Positions 33,515-43,994 of a DNA stretch of 64,000 nucleotides are shown piece after piece. A program made the translations under genes and the position numbers. The notes under the pieces are model-generated. The model did not search any database and was not told where the DNA came from. It was given only the letters and a program-made list of their open reading frames with translations. Origin of the DNA: Nocardioides scoriae (GTDB lineage Bacteria > Actinomycetota > Actinomycetes > Propionibacteriales > Nocardioidaceae); contig NZ_LT629757.1 of assembly GCF_900104965.1 (NCBI RefSeq), positions 2,170,001-2,234,000 on the forward strand. The letters run 5' to 3'. Positions within the stretch are counted from its first letter, which is position 1. Each line of letters starts with the position of its first letter.

Positions 33515-33946
33515 TCAGGCGCCCTTGCCCACCACCGTCACGGGGACGTTGCCCCGCGTGGCCTTGGAGTAGGGGCACACCTCGTGGGCGGCCTCGACCA
33601 GCTCCTGGGCCGTCGCGTCGTCGACGCCGGGGATGGTGGCGACGATGTCAGCGGTGATGGCGTACGAATCGCCCTCGGGGCCGAACCCGACGGCGATCTC
33701 CAGCGTCGACGCGGAGGCGTCGACGCCGTGCTTCTTGGCGACCAGGCCGAGCGCACCCTGGAAGCAGGCGCCGTACCCGACCGCGAACAGCTGCTCGGGG
33801 TTGGTGCCGGTGCCGGGACCGCCGATCTCCTTGGGGGCGGTCAGGCTGAGGTCCAGCACGCCGTCCTCGGAGGTCGCGCGACCCTGGCGGCCGCCGGTGA
33901 CGGTGGCGCGGGCGGTGTAGACGATCTTCTCGGGGGTGTTGGTCAT
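33515..33946 (-). CDS. ohr: Organic hydroperoxide resistance protein (Ohr/OsmC family)
   Basis: 143 aa. Thiol-dependent peroxidase acting on organic and lipid peroxides. The two catalytic cysteines are seen in YGACFQGAL and HEVCPYSKATRGN, with the Ohr signature GGPGTGTNPEQLFAVGY. ATG at 33946 chosen; upstream codons are not conserved. Monocistronic between glmM and its own terminator. No ohrR repressor gene is adjacent. Confidence 0.93.
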   Translation of the reverse strand: MTNTPEKIVYTARATVTGGRQGRATSEDGVLDLSLTAPKEIGGPGTGTNPEQLFAVGYGACFQGALGLVAKKHGVDASASTLEIAVGFGPEGDSYAITADIVATIPGVDDATAQELVEAAHEVCPYSKATRGNVPVTVVGKGA

Positions 33947-34027
33947 GCAGCCTTCAAGCACCCCGGGCGTCGTGTTGTTCCTGCCCGCTCGGCGGCGTGG
34001 GGCGTGTCACAACCGCCCGCTCGACGG

Positions 34028-35374
34028 CTAGAGGGTCAGCTGGTCGCGGACCACGCCGGCAAGACGGTCGGCCACCGAGCGGGCCTGCTCGGCGGTGGGT
34101 GCCTCGACCATGACGCGCACGAGCGGCTCGGTGCCCGAGGGGCGCAGCAGCACCCGGCCGGAGTCGCCCAGCTCGGCCTCGGCGTCGGCGACCGCCGCGG
34201 CGAGCACGAAGTCCTCGTCGGCGCGGGCCTTGTCGACGCCGGGCACGTTGACCAGGACCTGCGGCAGCCGCGTCATCACCGCGGCCAGCTCGTGGAGCTC
34301 CTGGCCGGTGGCGGCCATCCGGTCGAGGACCTGCAGCGCGGTGAGCAGGCCGTCACCCGTCGTGGCGTGCTGGCTCATGATGACGTGGCCCGACTGCTCG
34401 CCGCCCAGCGTGAAGCCGAGCACCTTCATGGCCTCGAGGACGTAGCGGTCCCCCACCTTGGTCTGGCGCACGCCGATCCCGGCGGCCCTCATCGCCTGGA
34501 CGAAGCCGAGGTTGCTCATCACGGTTGCGACGACCGTGTCGTCGTGCAGCGTGCCGGCCTCGCGCATCGCCAGCGCGAGCACGGCCAGGATCTGGTCGCC
34601 GTCGACCACCTCGCCGTGGCGGTCCACGGCCAGGCAGCGGTCGGCGTCGCCGTCGAGCGCGAACCCCGCGTCGGCGCCGTGCTCGAGCACCGCGGCCTGG
34701 AGGACCTCGAGGTGGGTCGAGCCGCAGCCGTCGTTGATGTTGAGGCCGTCGGGCTCGGCGCACACGGCGACCACCTCGGCGCCGGCGTCGCGCAGCGCGA
34801 CCGGGCCGACGGCCGAGGCGGCGCCGTGGGCGCAGTCGAGCACGACCTTCAGGCCCGCCAGCGGGTGCCGGACGGTGCCGACCAGGTGGGCGGCGTACTG
34901 CTCGACGGAGGTGGGGTGCTGGGTGACGCGGCCGACGGACCCGCCGGTCGGCCGGTCCCAGGGCTCGCGCAGCCGCTTCTCGATGGCGGCCTCGATGCGG
35001 TCGTCGAGCTTGACGCCGCCGCGGGCGAGGAACTTGATGCCGTTGTCGGGCATCGCGTTGTGCGAGGCCGAGAGCACCACGCCGAGGTCGGCGCCGAGCT
35101 CGGCGGTCAGCCAGGCCACGCCCGGGGTCGGCAGCTCCCCGAGGAGCAGCACGTCCACGCCCGCCGAGGCGAGGCCCGCGACCACGGCCGCCTCGAGGAA
35201 CTGGCCCGAGATCCGGGTGTCGCGCCCGACCACCGCGACCGGGCGGTGGCCCTCGAAGGTGCCGCGCTCGGCCAGGATGTGCGCGGCGGAGACCGACAGG
35301 TCGAGCGCGAGCTCGGCGGTCAGGTCACCGTTGGCCAGTCCCCTGACCCCGTCGGTGCCGAACAGGCGTGTCAT
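34028..35374 (-). CDS. glmM: Phosphoglucosamine mutase
   Basis: 448 aa. Converts glucosamine-6-P to glucosamine-1-P for UDP-GlcNAc. Four-domain phosphohexomutase with [11 protein letters not shown] at the start, the phosphoserine loop [14 protein letters not shown] near 100, the Mg site DGDADRC near 241, GEQSGHVI and the C-terminal [15 protein letters not shown] at 35374 with GAAGGG upstream. It follows rpsI but is split from it by a terminator, so it has its own promoter. Confidence 0.97.
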   Translation of the reverse strand: MTRLFGTDGVRGLANGDLTAELALDLSVSAAHILAERGTFEGHRPVAVVGRDTRISGQFLEAAVVAGLASAGVDVLLLGELPTPGVAWLTAELGADLGVVLSASHNAMPDNGIKFLARGGVKLDDRIEAAIEKRLREPWDRPTGGSVGRVTQHPTSVEQYAAHLVGTVRHPLAGLKVVLDCAHGAASAVGPVALRDAGAEVVAVCAEPDGLNINDGCGSTHLEVLQAAVLEHGADAGFALDGDADRCLAVDRHGEVVDGDQILAVLALAMREAGTLHDDTVVATVMSNLGFVQAMRAAGIGVRQTKVGDRYVLEAMKVLGFTLGGEQSGHVIMSQHATTGDGLLTALQVLDRMAATGQELHELAAVMTRLPQVLVNVPGVDKARADEDFVLAAAVADAEAELGDSGRVLLRPSGTEPLVRVMVEAPTAEQARSVADRLAGVVRDQLTL

Positions 35375-35437
35375 GCGAGAACCCTTCGCTGGTGGTGGAC
35401 GGGCTGCCGCGTCGGGTGGCCCGGGACCGAACGACGA

Positions 35438-35473
35438 CGGCCGTCCCGCAGCCGGTGGGCTGCGGGACGGCCG
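35438..35473 (-). terminator. Terminator hairpin after rplM-rpsI
   Basis: Perfect 16-bp stem (35438-35453 with 35458-35473) and a 4-nt loop, 16 nt beyond the rpsI stop. Confidence 0.85.
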
Positions 35474-35489
35474 AGGTGCAGGTGCTGGA

Positions 35490-35993
35490 TCAGCGCTTGC
35501 TGAACTGGGGCGCCTTGCGGGCCTTCTTCAGACCGGCCTTCTTGCGCTCGATGACGCGCGCGTCGCGGGTCAGCAGCCCGGCCTTCTTCAGCTCGGGGCG
35601 GTTGGCCTCGACGTCGATCGCGTTGAGGCAGCGGGCCACGCCGAGGCGCAGGGCGCCGGCCTGACCGGTGATGCCGCCACCGTGGATGCGGGCGATCACG
35701 TCGAAGCGGCCCTCCAGCTGGGTGGTGGCGAACGGCTCGTTCACGACCTGCTGGTGCAGCTTGTTGGGGAAGTAGTTGTCCAGCTCCCGACCGTTGACGG
35801 TCCACTTGCCGGTGCCGGGGACGATCCGCACGCGGGCGACCGCCTCCTTGCGGCGGCCGGTGGCCGCGGCGGGGGCGATGGTCGCCGGGCGCTCGGGCGC
35901 GTCGGCGCTGGGAGCGCTCTCGGAGGAGTAGGCGACACCCTGCTCGTTGACCTCGTAGGTCTCCTCGCCGGTCTCGATGTCTGCGTCAGCCAC
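35490..35993 (-). CDS. rpsI: 30S ribosomal protein S9 (uS9)
   Basis: 167 aa. The core from about residue 40 has [13 protein letters not shown] and [12 protein letters not shown] and ends in the invariant APQFSKR tail that reaches the P site. The first 40 residues are an acidic extension ([13 protein letters not shown]) often seen in actinobacteria. GTG at 35993; it follows rplM after 41 bp. Confidence 0.97.
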   Translation of the reverse strand: MADADIETGEETYEVNEQGVAYSSESAPSADAPERPATIAPAAATGRRKEAVARVRIVPGTGKWTVNGRELDNYFPNKLHQQVVNEPFATTQLEGRFDVIARIHGGGITGQAGALRLGVARCLNAIDVEANRPELKKAGLLTRDARVIERKKAGLKKARKAPQFSKR

Positions 35994-36034
35994 GATGTTC
36001 CTTTGCCTGTTCTCGAAAAAAGTCTGGGGAGGTC

Positions 36035-36478
36035 TTACTGGGAGATCTGGGTGATCTCGAAGGGCTTGGCCTGCTGGGCCGAGTGGGGGTGCTCGGGACC
36101 GGAGTAGACCTTCAGCTTCTTGAGGATCTGGCGGCCGAGGCGGTTCTTGGGGAGCATGCCCCAGACCGCGTTCTCCACGGCCTTGCGCGCGTCCTTCTCC
36201 AGCAGGTCACCCATGGGGGTGGCCGACAGACCGCCCGGGAAGCCCGAGTGGCGGTAGGACATCTTCTTGGTCGCCTTGGTGCCCGAGAGCGAGAGCTTCG
36301 AGGCGTTGACGATGATGACGAAGTCGCCCATGTCCATGTGGGGGGCGAAGGTGGGCTTGTGCTTGCCGCGCAGGAGGTTGGCCGCCTGCACCGCGAGGCG
36401 GCCCATCCGGACGTCGGTGGCGTCGATGACGTGCCACTCGCGCTGGACGTCACCGGGCTTGGGGCTGTACGTACGCAC
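36035..36478 (-). CDS. rplM: 50S ribosomal protein L13 (uL13)
   Basis: 147 aa, normal size. Contains [35 protein letters not shown] and the [13 protein letters not shown] signature. GTG start at 36478, giving MRTYSPKPG. First gene of the rplM-rpsI operon, preceded by a long leader from a good housekeeping promoter. Confidence 0.97.
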   Translation of the reverse strand: MRTYSPKPGDVQREWHVIDATDVRMGRLAVQAANLLRGKHKPTFAPHMDMGDFVIIVNASKLSLSGTKATKKMSYRHSGFPGGLSATPMGDLLEKDARKAVENAVWGMLPKNRLGRQILKKLKVYSGPEHPHSAQQAKPFEITQISQ

Positions 36479-36658
36479 GTGATTGCCTTACTGACTCGTT
36501 CGTGACCTGCCCGGGGACCCGGACCGGTGGTGGAGCGACGCCTTCTGACGAACACTGCCCGGGCCGTGACCCCGGAGCTCCGAGGAGCCGGGGGCCAGCC
36601 ATGTCCGGGACTGCACCGCGGGTCACGAGGACGTGGCCCGGGCGCGGCAGGAGACGCG
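36479..36658 (-). promoter_or_regulatory. Predicted 180-nt rplM leader
   Basis: Lies between the predicted start of transcription and the rplM GTG. It contains a GC-rich hairpin of CCCCGG(AG)CTCC-type arms around 36568-36591. No known riboswitch is recognised. It may be an autoregulatory ribosomal-protein leader. The opposite strand here has no coding sequence. Confidence 0.3.
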
Positions 36659-36665
36659 ACCGCCA

Positions 36666-36695
36666 AAGGTACCGGGCTGCGTCGGTCGAGGTCAA
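36666..36695 (-). promoter_or_regulatory. Housekeeping promoter of rplM-rpsI
   Basis: On the minus strand TTGACC (36690-36695), an 18-nt spacer, and TACCTT (36666-36671). This is the best sigma-70-type pair seen in the window, as expected for a ribosomal protein operon. Confidence 0.6.
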
Positions 36696-36733
36696 AACGT
36701 CGCCCCGGTGGCTCGCGCCACCCGCCTGCGACT

Positions 36734-36739
36734 AGGTTT
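36734..36739 (+). promoter_or_regulatory. Candidate -10 element of gltA
   Basis: TAGGTT, the hexamer that recurs before other genes in this window, about 84 nt before the gltA start. No clear -35 is visible. Confidence 0.3.
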
Positions 36740-36822
36740 TCCCCAACCGAGTCCCACCACATCTCGGGGACAGCCGAGGCCGACCGCCCGCGTCCCCCGC
36801 ACTGCGAGCGCAAGGAGCCGAC

Positions 36823-38154
<1,332 letters not shown>

Positions 38155-38174
38155 GCGCACCCGCCAGACAGCGT

Positions 38175-38214
38175 GCCGAGGGCCGGTCCACCACCTGGTG
38201 GGCCGGCCCTCGGC
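38175..38214 (+). terminator. Terminator hairpin after gltA
   Basis: 19-bp stem (38175-38193 with 38196-38214) with one mismatch and a 2-nt centre, starting 21 nt after the gltA stop. Confidence 0.8.
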
Positions 38215-38343
38215 GCGTTGCCCGGGCCCGTGCCCGGGGTCACGGTGCCCATGGCTGCCACCACCCGGTGTCGGCGGCCCGTGCGAGGGTGCGGGGCGGA
38301 GCAGGCACCGGTCCTGCTCACCCGTCCGACCGAGGAGCACGCC

Positions 38344-38664
38344 TTGATCTACATCACCGTGAAGAAGAAGCTCAAACCGGGCACCGCCGAGGCCTACCTC
38401 GCCGCGAGCCAGGCCTACACCGACGCGACCCGCGCCGAGCCCGGCAACATGTTCTACGAGCACTTCGTCAGCGTCGACGACCCCGACACGATCCTGACGA
38501 TCGAGGCCTTCACCGACAAGGCCGCCGGCGAGGCGCACGTCAGCACCGACCACTTCCAGGACGGTGTCGACGGCGACGCCAAGCAGTACGTCGCCGAGCG
38601 TCCCGACATCATGTACATCGACGTCCCGGACCGCGACGGCTGGGACAAGATGTCGGAGTTCTGA
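38344..38664 (+). CDS. Antibiotic biosynthesis monooxygenase (ABM) domain protein
   Basis: 106 aa, one ferredoxin-like ABM domain (putative quinol monooxygenase, YgiN-like). It reads IYITVKKKLKPG, RAEPGNMFYEHFVSVDDP and EAFTDKAAGEAHVSTDHF, typical of this cofactor-free dimeric family. The start is an unusual TTG at 38344, supported by a GAGGAG site 7 nt upstream; the longer in-frame extension has no conserved sequence. It ends convergently with the ECF sigma gene after 6 bp. Confidence 0.82.
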   Translation: MIYITVKKKLKPGTAEAYLAASQAYTDATRAEPGNMFYEHFVSVDDPDTILTIEAFTDKAAGEAHVSTDHFQDGVDGDAKQYVAERPDIMYIDVPDRDGWDKMSEF

Positions 38665-38670
38665 GGGTCC

Positions 38671-39942
38671 TCAGCCCCGCCGGTTGTCCTCGGCCCGCCG
38701 CAGCAGCACCGAGCGCTCGCCCGCGTTGGTGGACCGCGAGGCGGCCTGGGTGAAGGCGGCGGCGGCCTGGTCGTGGCGACCCGCCCGCTCCAGGAGGTCG
38801 CCGCGCACGCTCGGCACGAGCGGCGAGGCGCCCAGGGCGTCGGGGGCCAGCGCGTCGAGCACGGCCAGGCCCGCGTCGGCTCCGTGGGCGCGCCCGTGGG
38901 CGACGGCCCGGTTGACCTCGACGACCGGGCCGGGCGCGGCGCCGGCCAGCACGTCGTACAACGACGCGATCCGGCGCCACCGGGTGTCCTCGGGCCGCGC
39001 GGCGCGGGCGTGCTCGGCGGCGATCGAGGCCTGGAGGACGTAGGTGCCCACGGGCACGCCCCGCGCGGCGAGCTCCTCGGCCCGCGCGAGGGCGGCGAGG
39101 CCACGGCGCACCTGGACGGCGTCCCACCGCGTCCGGTCCTGGTCCTCCAGCAGCACCGGACGACCCTCCGCGTCGACGCGGGCCGCCAGCCGCGACCCCT
39201 GCAGCTCCAGCAGGGCCTGCAGCCCCAGCACCTCGGGCTCGTCCGGCGCGAGCGTGACCAGCAGCCGCGCCAGCCGCGTCGCCTCGTGCGCCAGGTCGGG
39301 ACGGGTCCAGTCGTCGCCCGCGGTGGCGGCGTACCCCTCGTTGAAGACCAGGTAGACCACCGCCATCACGTCGTCGAGACGGGCGGTGTGCTCCGCCCCC
39401 GTGGGCAGCTCGAAGCCGGCGCGCGCGTCGGCCAGCGTGCGCTTGGCCCGCGAGATGCGCTGGGCCACGGTGGACTCCGAGGTCAGGAACCCGCGGGCGA
39501 TCTCCGCGGTGCTCAGTCCCCCGACCAGCCGCAGCGTCAGCGCGGCGCGCGACGGGGGCGTCAGCGCCGGGTGGCAGGACAGGAAGAGCAACCTCAGGAC
39601 GTCGTCCTCGATGTGGTCGACCTGGGTCTCGAGGTCCGGCACCACCTGCTCCTCCCCTGCGCGGCCGAGCGCGTCGAGCTTGCGCCGCAGCACCTCCGCG
39701 CGACGCACGTGGTCCACCGCACGACGCCGGGCGACCGTCATCAGCCAGGCGGCGGCGTTCTCCGGCACCCCGGTGGTGGGCCACTGCTCGAGCGCGGCCA
39801 GCAGCGCGTCCTGCGCCAGGTCCTCGGCCAGCCCGACGTCCCGGGTCATCCGGGTGAGGGCGCCCACGAGGCGGGCCGACTCGGCCCGCCACGCGGCGAC
39901 GACGGCCGCCCCGGGGTCGTCCGCGCTGGTCGTCGTGGTCAC
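38671..39942 (-). CDS. ECF42-type RNA polymerase sigma factor with C-terminal extension
   Basis: 423 aa. Sigma region 2 (about 20-95, LAEDLAQDALLAALEQWP) and region 4 (about 130-185, GGLSTAEIARGFLTSESTVAQRISRAKR) are followed by a long helical DUF6596-type extension with VYLVFNEGYAAT and TPR-like repeats. This architecture, with a YCII protein gene next to it, defines the ECF42 group, which works without an anti-sigma factor. GTG at 39942 lies 6 nt after TAGGCT. A second, shared promoter lies before the YCII gene 38 bp upstream. Confidence 0.9.
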   Translation of the reverse strand: MTTTTSADDPGAAVVAAWRAESARLVGALTRMTRDVGLAEDLAQDALLAALEQWPTTGVPENAAAWLMTVARRRAVDHVRRAEVLRRKLDALGRAGEEQVVPDLETQVDHIEDDVLRLLFLSCHPALTPPSRAALTLRLVGGLSTAEIARGFLTSESTVAQRISRAKRTLADARAGFELPTGAEHTARLDDVMAVVYLVFNEGYAATAGDDWTRPDLAHEATRLARLLVTLAPDEPEVLGLQALLELQGSRLAARVDAEGRPVLLEDQDRTRWDAVQVRRGLAALARAEELAARGVPVGTYVLQASIAAEHARAARPEDTRWRRIASLYDVLAGAAPGPVVEVNRAVAHGRAHGADAGLAVLDALAPDALGASPLVPSVRGDLLERAGRHDQAAAAFTQAASRSTNAGERSVLLRRAEDNRRG

Positions 39943-39948
39943 GGCGCC

Positions 39949-39954
39949 AGCCTA
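39949..39954 (-). promoter_or_regulatory. Leaderless -10 element of the ECF42 gene
   Basis: TAGGCT on the minus strand, 6 nt before the GTG at 39942; it lies in the 38-bp gap after the YCII gene and would allow sigma-A-driven basal expression. Confidence 0.45.
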
Positions 39955-39980
39955 GGAGCCCCGGGGAGGCGGGCACGGTG

Positions 39981-40355
39981 CTACTTTGTGGGCGCGTCCG
40001 GGCCGTCGGAGATCTGGCGCAGCGTGGCGACCACGGTCACCTCGGGCCAGTGCCGGGCGTGCAGCTCGGCGAACTCGCGCTGGTCGGCGACCGCCTCCTC
40101 GAGGGAGGGGTACTCCAGGATCGACCAGCCGCCGACGACCTCCTTGGCCTCGGCGTACGGCCCGTCGACCCGGCTGACCTGGCCCTCGCGCACGACGAAG
40201 TTGACGGCGTCCTCGGTGCCGAACAGCCCGCCGCCGTCGACGAAGATCCCCTTCGCGGCCCGCTCGCCGATGTAGCCGTCCATCGCCTCGAACAGCGCCT
40301 GCGGCGGCATGCCGACGTTCTCTTCCATCCTGACGAACCCCATGAATCGCGGCAT
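39981..40355 (-). CDS. YCII-related (DGPF) domain protein
   Basis: 124 aa. Small dimeric alpha/beta-barrel domain with the hallmark DGPYAEAKEVVGGW. Such proteins are the constant genetic partners and targets of ECF42 sigma factors; their activity is unknown. ATG at 40355 with AGGAG upstream. An ECF42-type promoter lies about 47 nt before it. Confidence 0.88.
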   Translation of the reverse strand: MPRFMGFVRMEENVGMPPQALFEAMDGYIGERAAKGIFVDGGGLFGTEDAVNFVVREGQVSRVDGPYAEAKEVVGGWSILEYPSLEEAVADQREFAELHARHWPEVTVVATLRQISDGPDAPTK

Positions 40356-40401
40356 TGTCGATCACTCCTGTGGTGGTGGGTGCTGGTATTCTCGCCCGTA
40401 C

Positions 40402-40428
40402 GTCGAACGGCCGGGGCAGGTCTCGACA
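40402..40428 (-). promoter_or_regulatory. Candidate ECF42 target promoter before the YCII gene
   Basis: On the minus strand TGTCGA (40423-40428), a 17-nt spacer, and CGAC (40402-40405). This matches the ECF42 motif as I recall it (TGTCGA at -35, CG(A/T)C at -10). It would make the YCII-sigma pair autoregulated. Confidence 0.6.
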
Positions 40429-40460
40429 TCCCGGTCGGGACCAGTTCTGGGCGCTGCTCG

Positions 40461-41603
40461 TCAGTCCTGCTGGTGCTCGGCCGCGAGGGCCTCGGCCTGC
40501 TCGAGGCCCTGGCGGTCGGTGGTGGTGCCGATGGCCTGGGGCTCGACGGCGTCGGTGAGGGAGCGGGCCCACAGCACGTAGCCGGAGTAGTAGCGGATGC
40601 GGCGCTCGTCGTCGGGGATCGGGCGGCCGCGGGTGTGCAGGGCCGCGACCCCGCCGAGCTCGGAGGGCTGCAGCAGCCAGGACTCCCCCGGGTCGCCGCC
40701 GGCGGCCGGGCGCCACACGACCCGGGTCTCGCCCCTCGACCAGCACCGCCACCCCTCGCGGCAGGTGTCGGGCTCCGCCCAGGCCGGCATCTCCGGCACC
40801 GCCGCGACGTCGAGGACGCCGGGCCCGATCGGGCCGGTGGCCAAGGCCAGCCGCAGCCGGCCGCCGACCGCCCCGTCGCCCAGGTCGCCGGCGACCGGGG
40901 AGGGACCCTGGTAGGTCCACCCCTCGCCGTTGCCGAGCATGAAGGTGCCGACGAGGCCCGCGCTCGTCTGCGCCACCTCGTCGAGCTCGCCCTCCTCGCG
41001 GTCGCCGCCGTCCCACCTCCCCAGCCGCTCGCCCGCCGCGATCGTCGCCGCCGACGCCAGCGGCGCGAGCCGCTCGTCGGAGACGATCCGCACCAGGGTC
41101 TCGACCGACGGCTCGAGGTCGGCCTGCTCGCGCGGGTCCCCGGTGATCGCCGGCCCCGCGGCGAGCGCCGCGACCGTCGCGCCGTCGCGCTCGGTCATCA
41201 CCGCGACGTACCCGGGGTCCTCCTCGGGTGCCTCCTGCTCCCACACCAGGACGACCCCCTCGGCCGGCTCGGCGCAGTCGACGTCGACCTGGTCGCACCC
41301 GCGCAGCGGCTCGTCGGGCGTCACGGCGACCCGCACCAGGTCGCCGTCGTCCCCCTCGCCCCCGCCGTAGCGCAGGTCGGCGCCGACGTAGCCCTCCGGG
41401 TCGGTGCGGTCGACGTACGCCGCCCGGCGGCTGCTGGTGTCCTCGGGCAGGTGGTCCAGCGCCACCGCCGCGACGGCGCGAGAGGTGAGGGGCTGCTCGC
41501 CCCCGCCACCCGCGCCGGAGCCGTCGCCGCAGCCCGCGAGCACGAGCGCCGCGGCGGCACCAAGGACAGCGACGGGCAGGGCCCTCCTAGACCTGGCGGT
41601 CAC
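40461..41603 (-). CDS. Hypothetical lipoprotein
   Basis: 380 aa. Signal sequence with lipobox LAGC (Cys about 24), then a Gly/Ser linker and a globular extracytoplasmic domain without a recognised fold. Features include several cysteines in CDQVDVDC and CREGWRCW that may form disulfides. GTG at 41603 overlaps the end of the acyl-CoA synthetase gene by 17 bp, so it is probably co-transcribed with it. Not related to the ECF42 pair downstream as far as can be seen. Confidence 0.75.
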   Translation of the reverse strand: MTARSRRALPVAVLGAAAALVLAGCGDGSGAGGGGEQPLTSRAVAAVALDHLPEDTSSRRAAYVDRTDPEGYVGADLRYGGGEGDDGDLVRVAVTPDEPLRGCDQVDVDCAEPAEGVVLVWEQEAPEEDPGYVAVMTERDGATVAALAAGPAITGDPREQADLEPSVETLVRIVSDERLAPLASAATIAAGERLGRWDGGDREEGELDEVAQTSAGLVGTFMLGNGEGWTYQGPSPVAGDLGDGAVGGRLRLALATGPIGPGVLDVAAVPEMPAWAEPDTCREGWRCWSRGETRVVWRPAAGGDPGESWLLQPSELGGVAALHTRGRPIPDDERRIRYYSGYVLWARSLTDAVEPQAIGTTTDRQGLEQAEALAAEHQQD

Positions 41604-43188
41604 GGCCCTCCCAGTACGGCGCCCGCAGGCTGCGCTTGAGGATCTTGCCGGTGGGGTTGCGCGGCAGGGCCTCGAGGACGTCGACCGACTTGGGGCACTT
41701 GTAGCCCGCCAGGTGCTCGCGGGTGTGCGCGACCAGCTCCTCCTCGGTCGCCGTGGCACCGGGGTGCAGCGAGACCACCGCCTTGACCGACTCGCCCCAG
41801 CGGTCGTCGGGCACGCCGATGACCGCGACCTCCGCGACGGCGGGGTGCTCGGCCAGGACCCGCTCGATCTCGGGGCTGTAGATGTTCTCCCCGCCCGAGA
41901 TGATCATGTCCTTGAGCCGGTCCTCGACGTAGACGTAGCCGTCGGCGTCCACGCGGCCCATGTCGCCGGTGCGGAACCAGCCGTCCTCGGTGATCACGTC
42001 GGCGGTGGCCCGGGGCTGGCCGAGGTAGCCCTTCATCACCTGCGGGCTGCGGAACCACAGCTCGCCGTGCTCCCCGGCGCCCACGTCCTCCAGGGTGCCG
42101 GGGTCGACGACGCGGACCTCGGCGCCGGGCAGCACCTGGCCGGCGCTGACCAGCCGCTCGGGGTGCTCGGGGTCGCGGTGCTCGGCCGGCATCAGGTGGG
42201 TGATGACGCCGCACAGCTCGGTGAGCCCGTAGACCTGGATGAAGTCGGTGTCGGGCCACGCCTCGATCGCCGCGCGCAGCAGCGGCAGCGGCATCGGGGC
42301 GGCGCCGTAGCAGTAGGTCTTGAGCTGTCCGAACAGCTGCACGGCGTCCGGCCCCGACTGGAGCACCTGGGCGAGCACGGCCGGCACCAGGAAGGTGCGG
42401 TTGGCGCCCTGCAGGATCGCGCCGGCGAGCGAGGCGCCGTCGGGGTCGCGGGTCATCACGCTGGGGACGCCGTCGTGGATGCCGAACAGGACGTACGACG
42501 AGCCGCCGACGTGGAACAACGGCATCGAGACCATGTTCTTGTCGCCCGGGTCGAACCCCCAGCCGTCGTGGGCGGCCAGGGTGTGGGCGATCATGTTGGC
42601 CTGCGTGAGCATGACGCCCTTGGGGCGGCCGGTCGTGCCGGAGGAGTACATCACCAGGCAGACGTCCTCGGGCGTCACCTCGGGGTCGCGGCCCACCGGG
42701 GTCGAGCGGGCGAGCAGCGCTTCGTACTGGTCGCCCTCGCCGCCGTCGGGCGTCACCTCCACGACCTCGCGGACGTGCACCAGCTTCTCGCGGATCCGCG
42801 CCACGACCGGCAGCAGCTCGCTGCCGACCAGGAGCACGGTCGCGCCCGAGTCGTTGACGGCGTGGTCGATCTCGTCGCCGGCCAGGCGGAAGTTGATGAT
42901 CGCGTTGGCGGCGCCGAGCGAGGCCGCCGCCATGGTCAGCTCGACGCACGCGGGGTGGTTCTTGTCGAGGAAGGACACCACGTCGCCGCGCCCGACGCCC
43001 AGCGAGCGCAGGGCGCCGGCCAGCCGGCGCACGCGCTCCTCGGTCTGGGCCCAGGTCCAGCTGCGGCCGAGGTAGGTGAAGGCCTCCGCGTCGGGCGTCG
43101 CCGCCGCCCAGTGGGCGAGGCGGTCGTCGAGGAACGTCGGGTCGGGCAGCGCGTCGCTGCCGGCGGGCGCGGTCTCGGTGGCGGTCAT
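41587..43188 (-). CDS. AMP-dependent acyl-CoA synthetase (FadD-like)
   Basis: 533 aa. Activates a carboxylate to its CoA thioester via the acyl-adenylate. P-loop MYSSGTTGRPKGV, the A5 motif YGLTE, GWFRTGDMGRVD and the catalytic Lys in PRNPTGKILKR. The medium/long-chain group is likely. ATG at 43188 with GAGGAG upstream. It is not in the same operon as the second synthetase at 48.9 kb. The lipoprotein gene follows with an overlap. Confidence 0.92.
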   Translation of the reverse strand: MTATETAPAGSDALPDPTFLDDRLAHWAAATPDAEAFTYLGRSWTWAQTEERVRRLAGALRSLGVGRGDVVSFLDKNHPACVELTMAAASLGAANAIINFRLAGDEIDHAVNDSGATVLLVGSELLPVVARIREKLVHVREVVEVTPDGGEGDQYEALLARSTPVGRDPEVTPEDVCLVMYSSGTTGRPKGVMLTQANMIAHTLAAHDGWGFDPGDKNMVSMPLFHVGGSSYVLFGIHDGVPSVMTRDPDGASLAGAILQGANRTFLVPAVLAQVLQSGPDAVQLFGQLKTYCYGAAPMPLPLLRAAIEAWPDTDFIQVYGLTELCGVITHLMPAEHRDPEHPERLVSAGQVLPGAEVRVVDPGTLEDVGAGEHGELWFRSPQVMKGYLGQPRATADVITEDGWFRTGDMGRVDADGYVYVEDRLKDMIISGGENIYSPEIERVLAEHPAVAEVAVIGVPDDRWGESVKAVVSLHPGATATEEELVAHTREHLAGYKCPKSVDVLEALPRNPTGKILKRSLRAPYWEGRDRQV

Positions 43189-43322
43189 CGTCGGGTCTCC
43201 TCGGGCTGGGGTGGGGCGACTGTGACACAGGGCACACGAGCAGACAACGCCCGGAGTTCCCGCCGCGACGGGCGGTCCGGTCCAGCCGGTGGTGACGACC
43301 GGGTGCCTGAGAGGGTGACCGC

Positions 43323-43994
43323 GTGCGCGCCCTGCTCTGGACCCTGGTCGTCCTCGTCCTGCTCGCCGTCGGCCTCGACCGCGGCGCCGACTGGTACGCC
43401 GAGCGCACCGTCGCCACCCGGCTGGCCGCCAGCCAGGGGCTGGAGCAGACGCCCGAGGTGGACATCGCCGGCTTCCCGTTCCTCACCCAGGTCGCGGCGC
43501 GGCGCTTCGACCGCGTCACCGCCACCGTCGACGACCTCACCCTGGGATCGGGGCGGCAGCGGCTCGGCCTGGCCGACCTGCGGCTGACCCTGCGCGACGT
43601 GACGACCGACCGCAGCTTCTCCCGCGTCCAGGCCGCCCGGGGCCGCGCGGTCGGGACCGTGTCGTACGCCGAGCTGGGCCGCCTCACCGGCCTCGAGGTG
43701 ACCTACGTCGGCGAGGGACGCGTGCGCGGCACCCGGGAGGTCACCGTGGCCGGCCGGACCGTCCGGCCCGCCCTGACCGTCACCCCGCGCCTGCTCGACG
43801 GCACCCTCGGCTTCGCCGACGCGCTGGCCGACGGGTCGTTGCCGGACGCCGTCGCCGCCCCGCTGCGGGAGGCGTTCGGCGTCGACGTCCCGCTCGAGGG
43901 CCTGCCGTTCGGCGTGCGCCCCACCTCGCTGCGGGCCACCGAGTCCGGCCTGCGGCTCACCCTGGTGGGCCGGGACCTCACGTACTCCGGGTGA
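43323..43994 (+). CDS. LmeA-like phospholipid-binding protein (DUF2993)
   Basis: 223 aa. An N-terminal signal or anchor helix (3-20) is followed by a DUF2993 domain with DIAGFPFLTQVAARRFDRV and FGVRPTSLRATESGL. The mycobacterial member LmeA binds phosphoinositides in the periplasm and helps maintain mannan and lipoglycan elongation. GTG at 43323. Last 17 bp overlap the convergent EamA gene. Confidence 0.85.
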   Translation: MRALLWTLVVLVLLAVGLDRGADWYAERTVATRLAASQGLEQTPEVDIAGFPFLTQVAARRFDRVTATVDDLTLGSGRQRLGLADLRLTLRDVTTDRSFSRVQAARGRAVGTVSYAELGRLTGLEVTYVGEGRVRGTREVTVAGRTVRPALTVTPRLLDGTLGFADALADGSLPDAVAAPLREAFGVDVPLEGLPFGVRPTSLRATESGLRLTLVGRDLTYSG

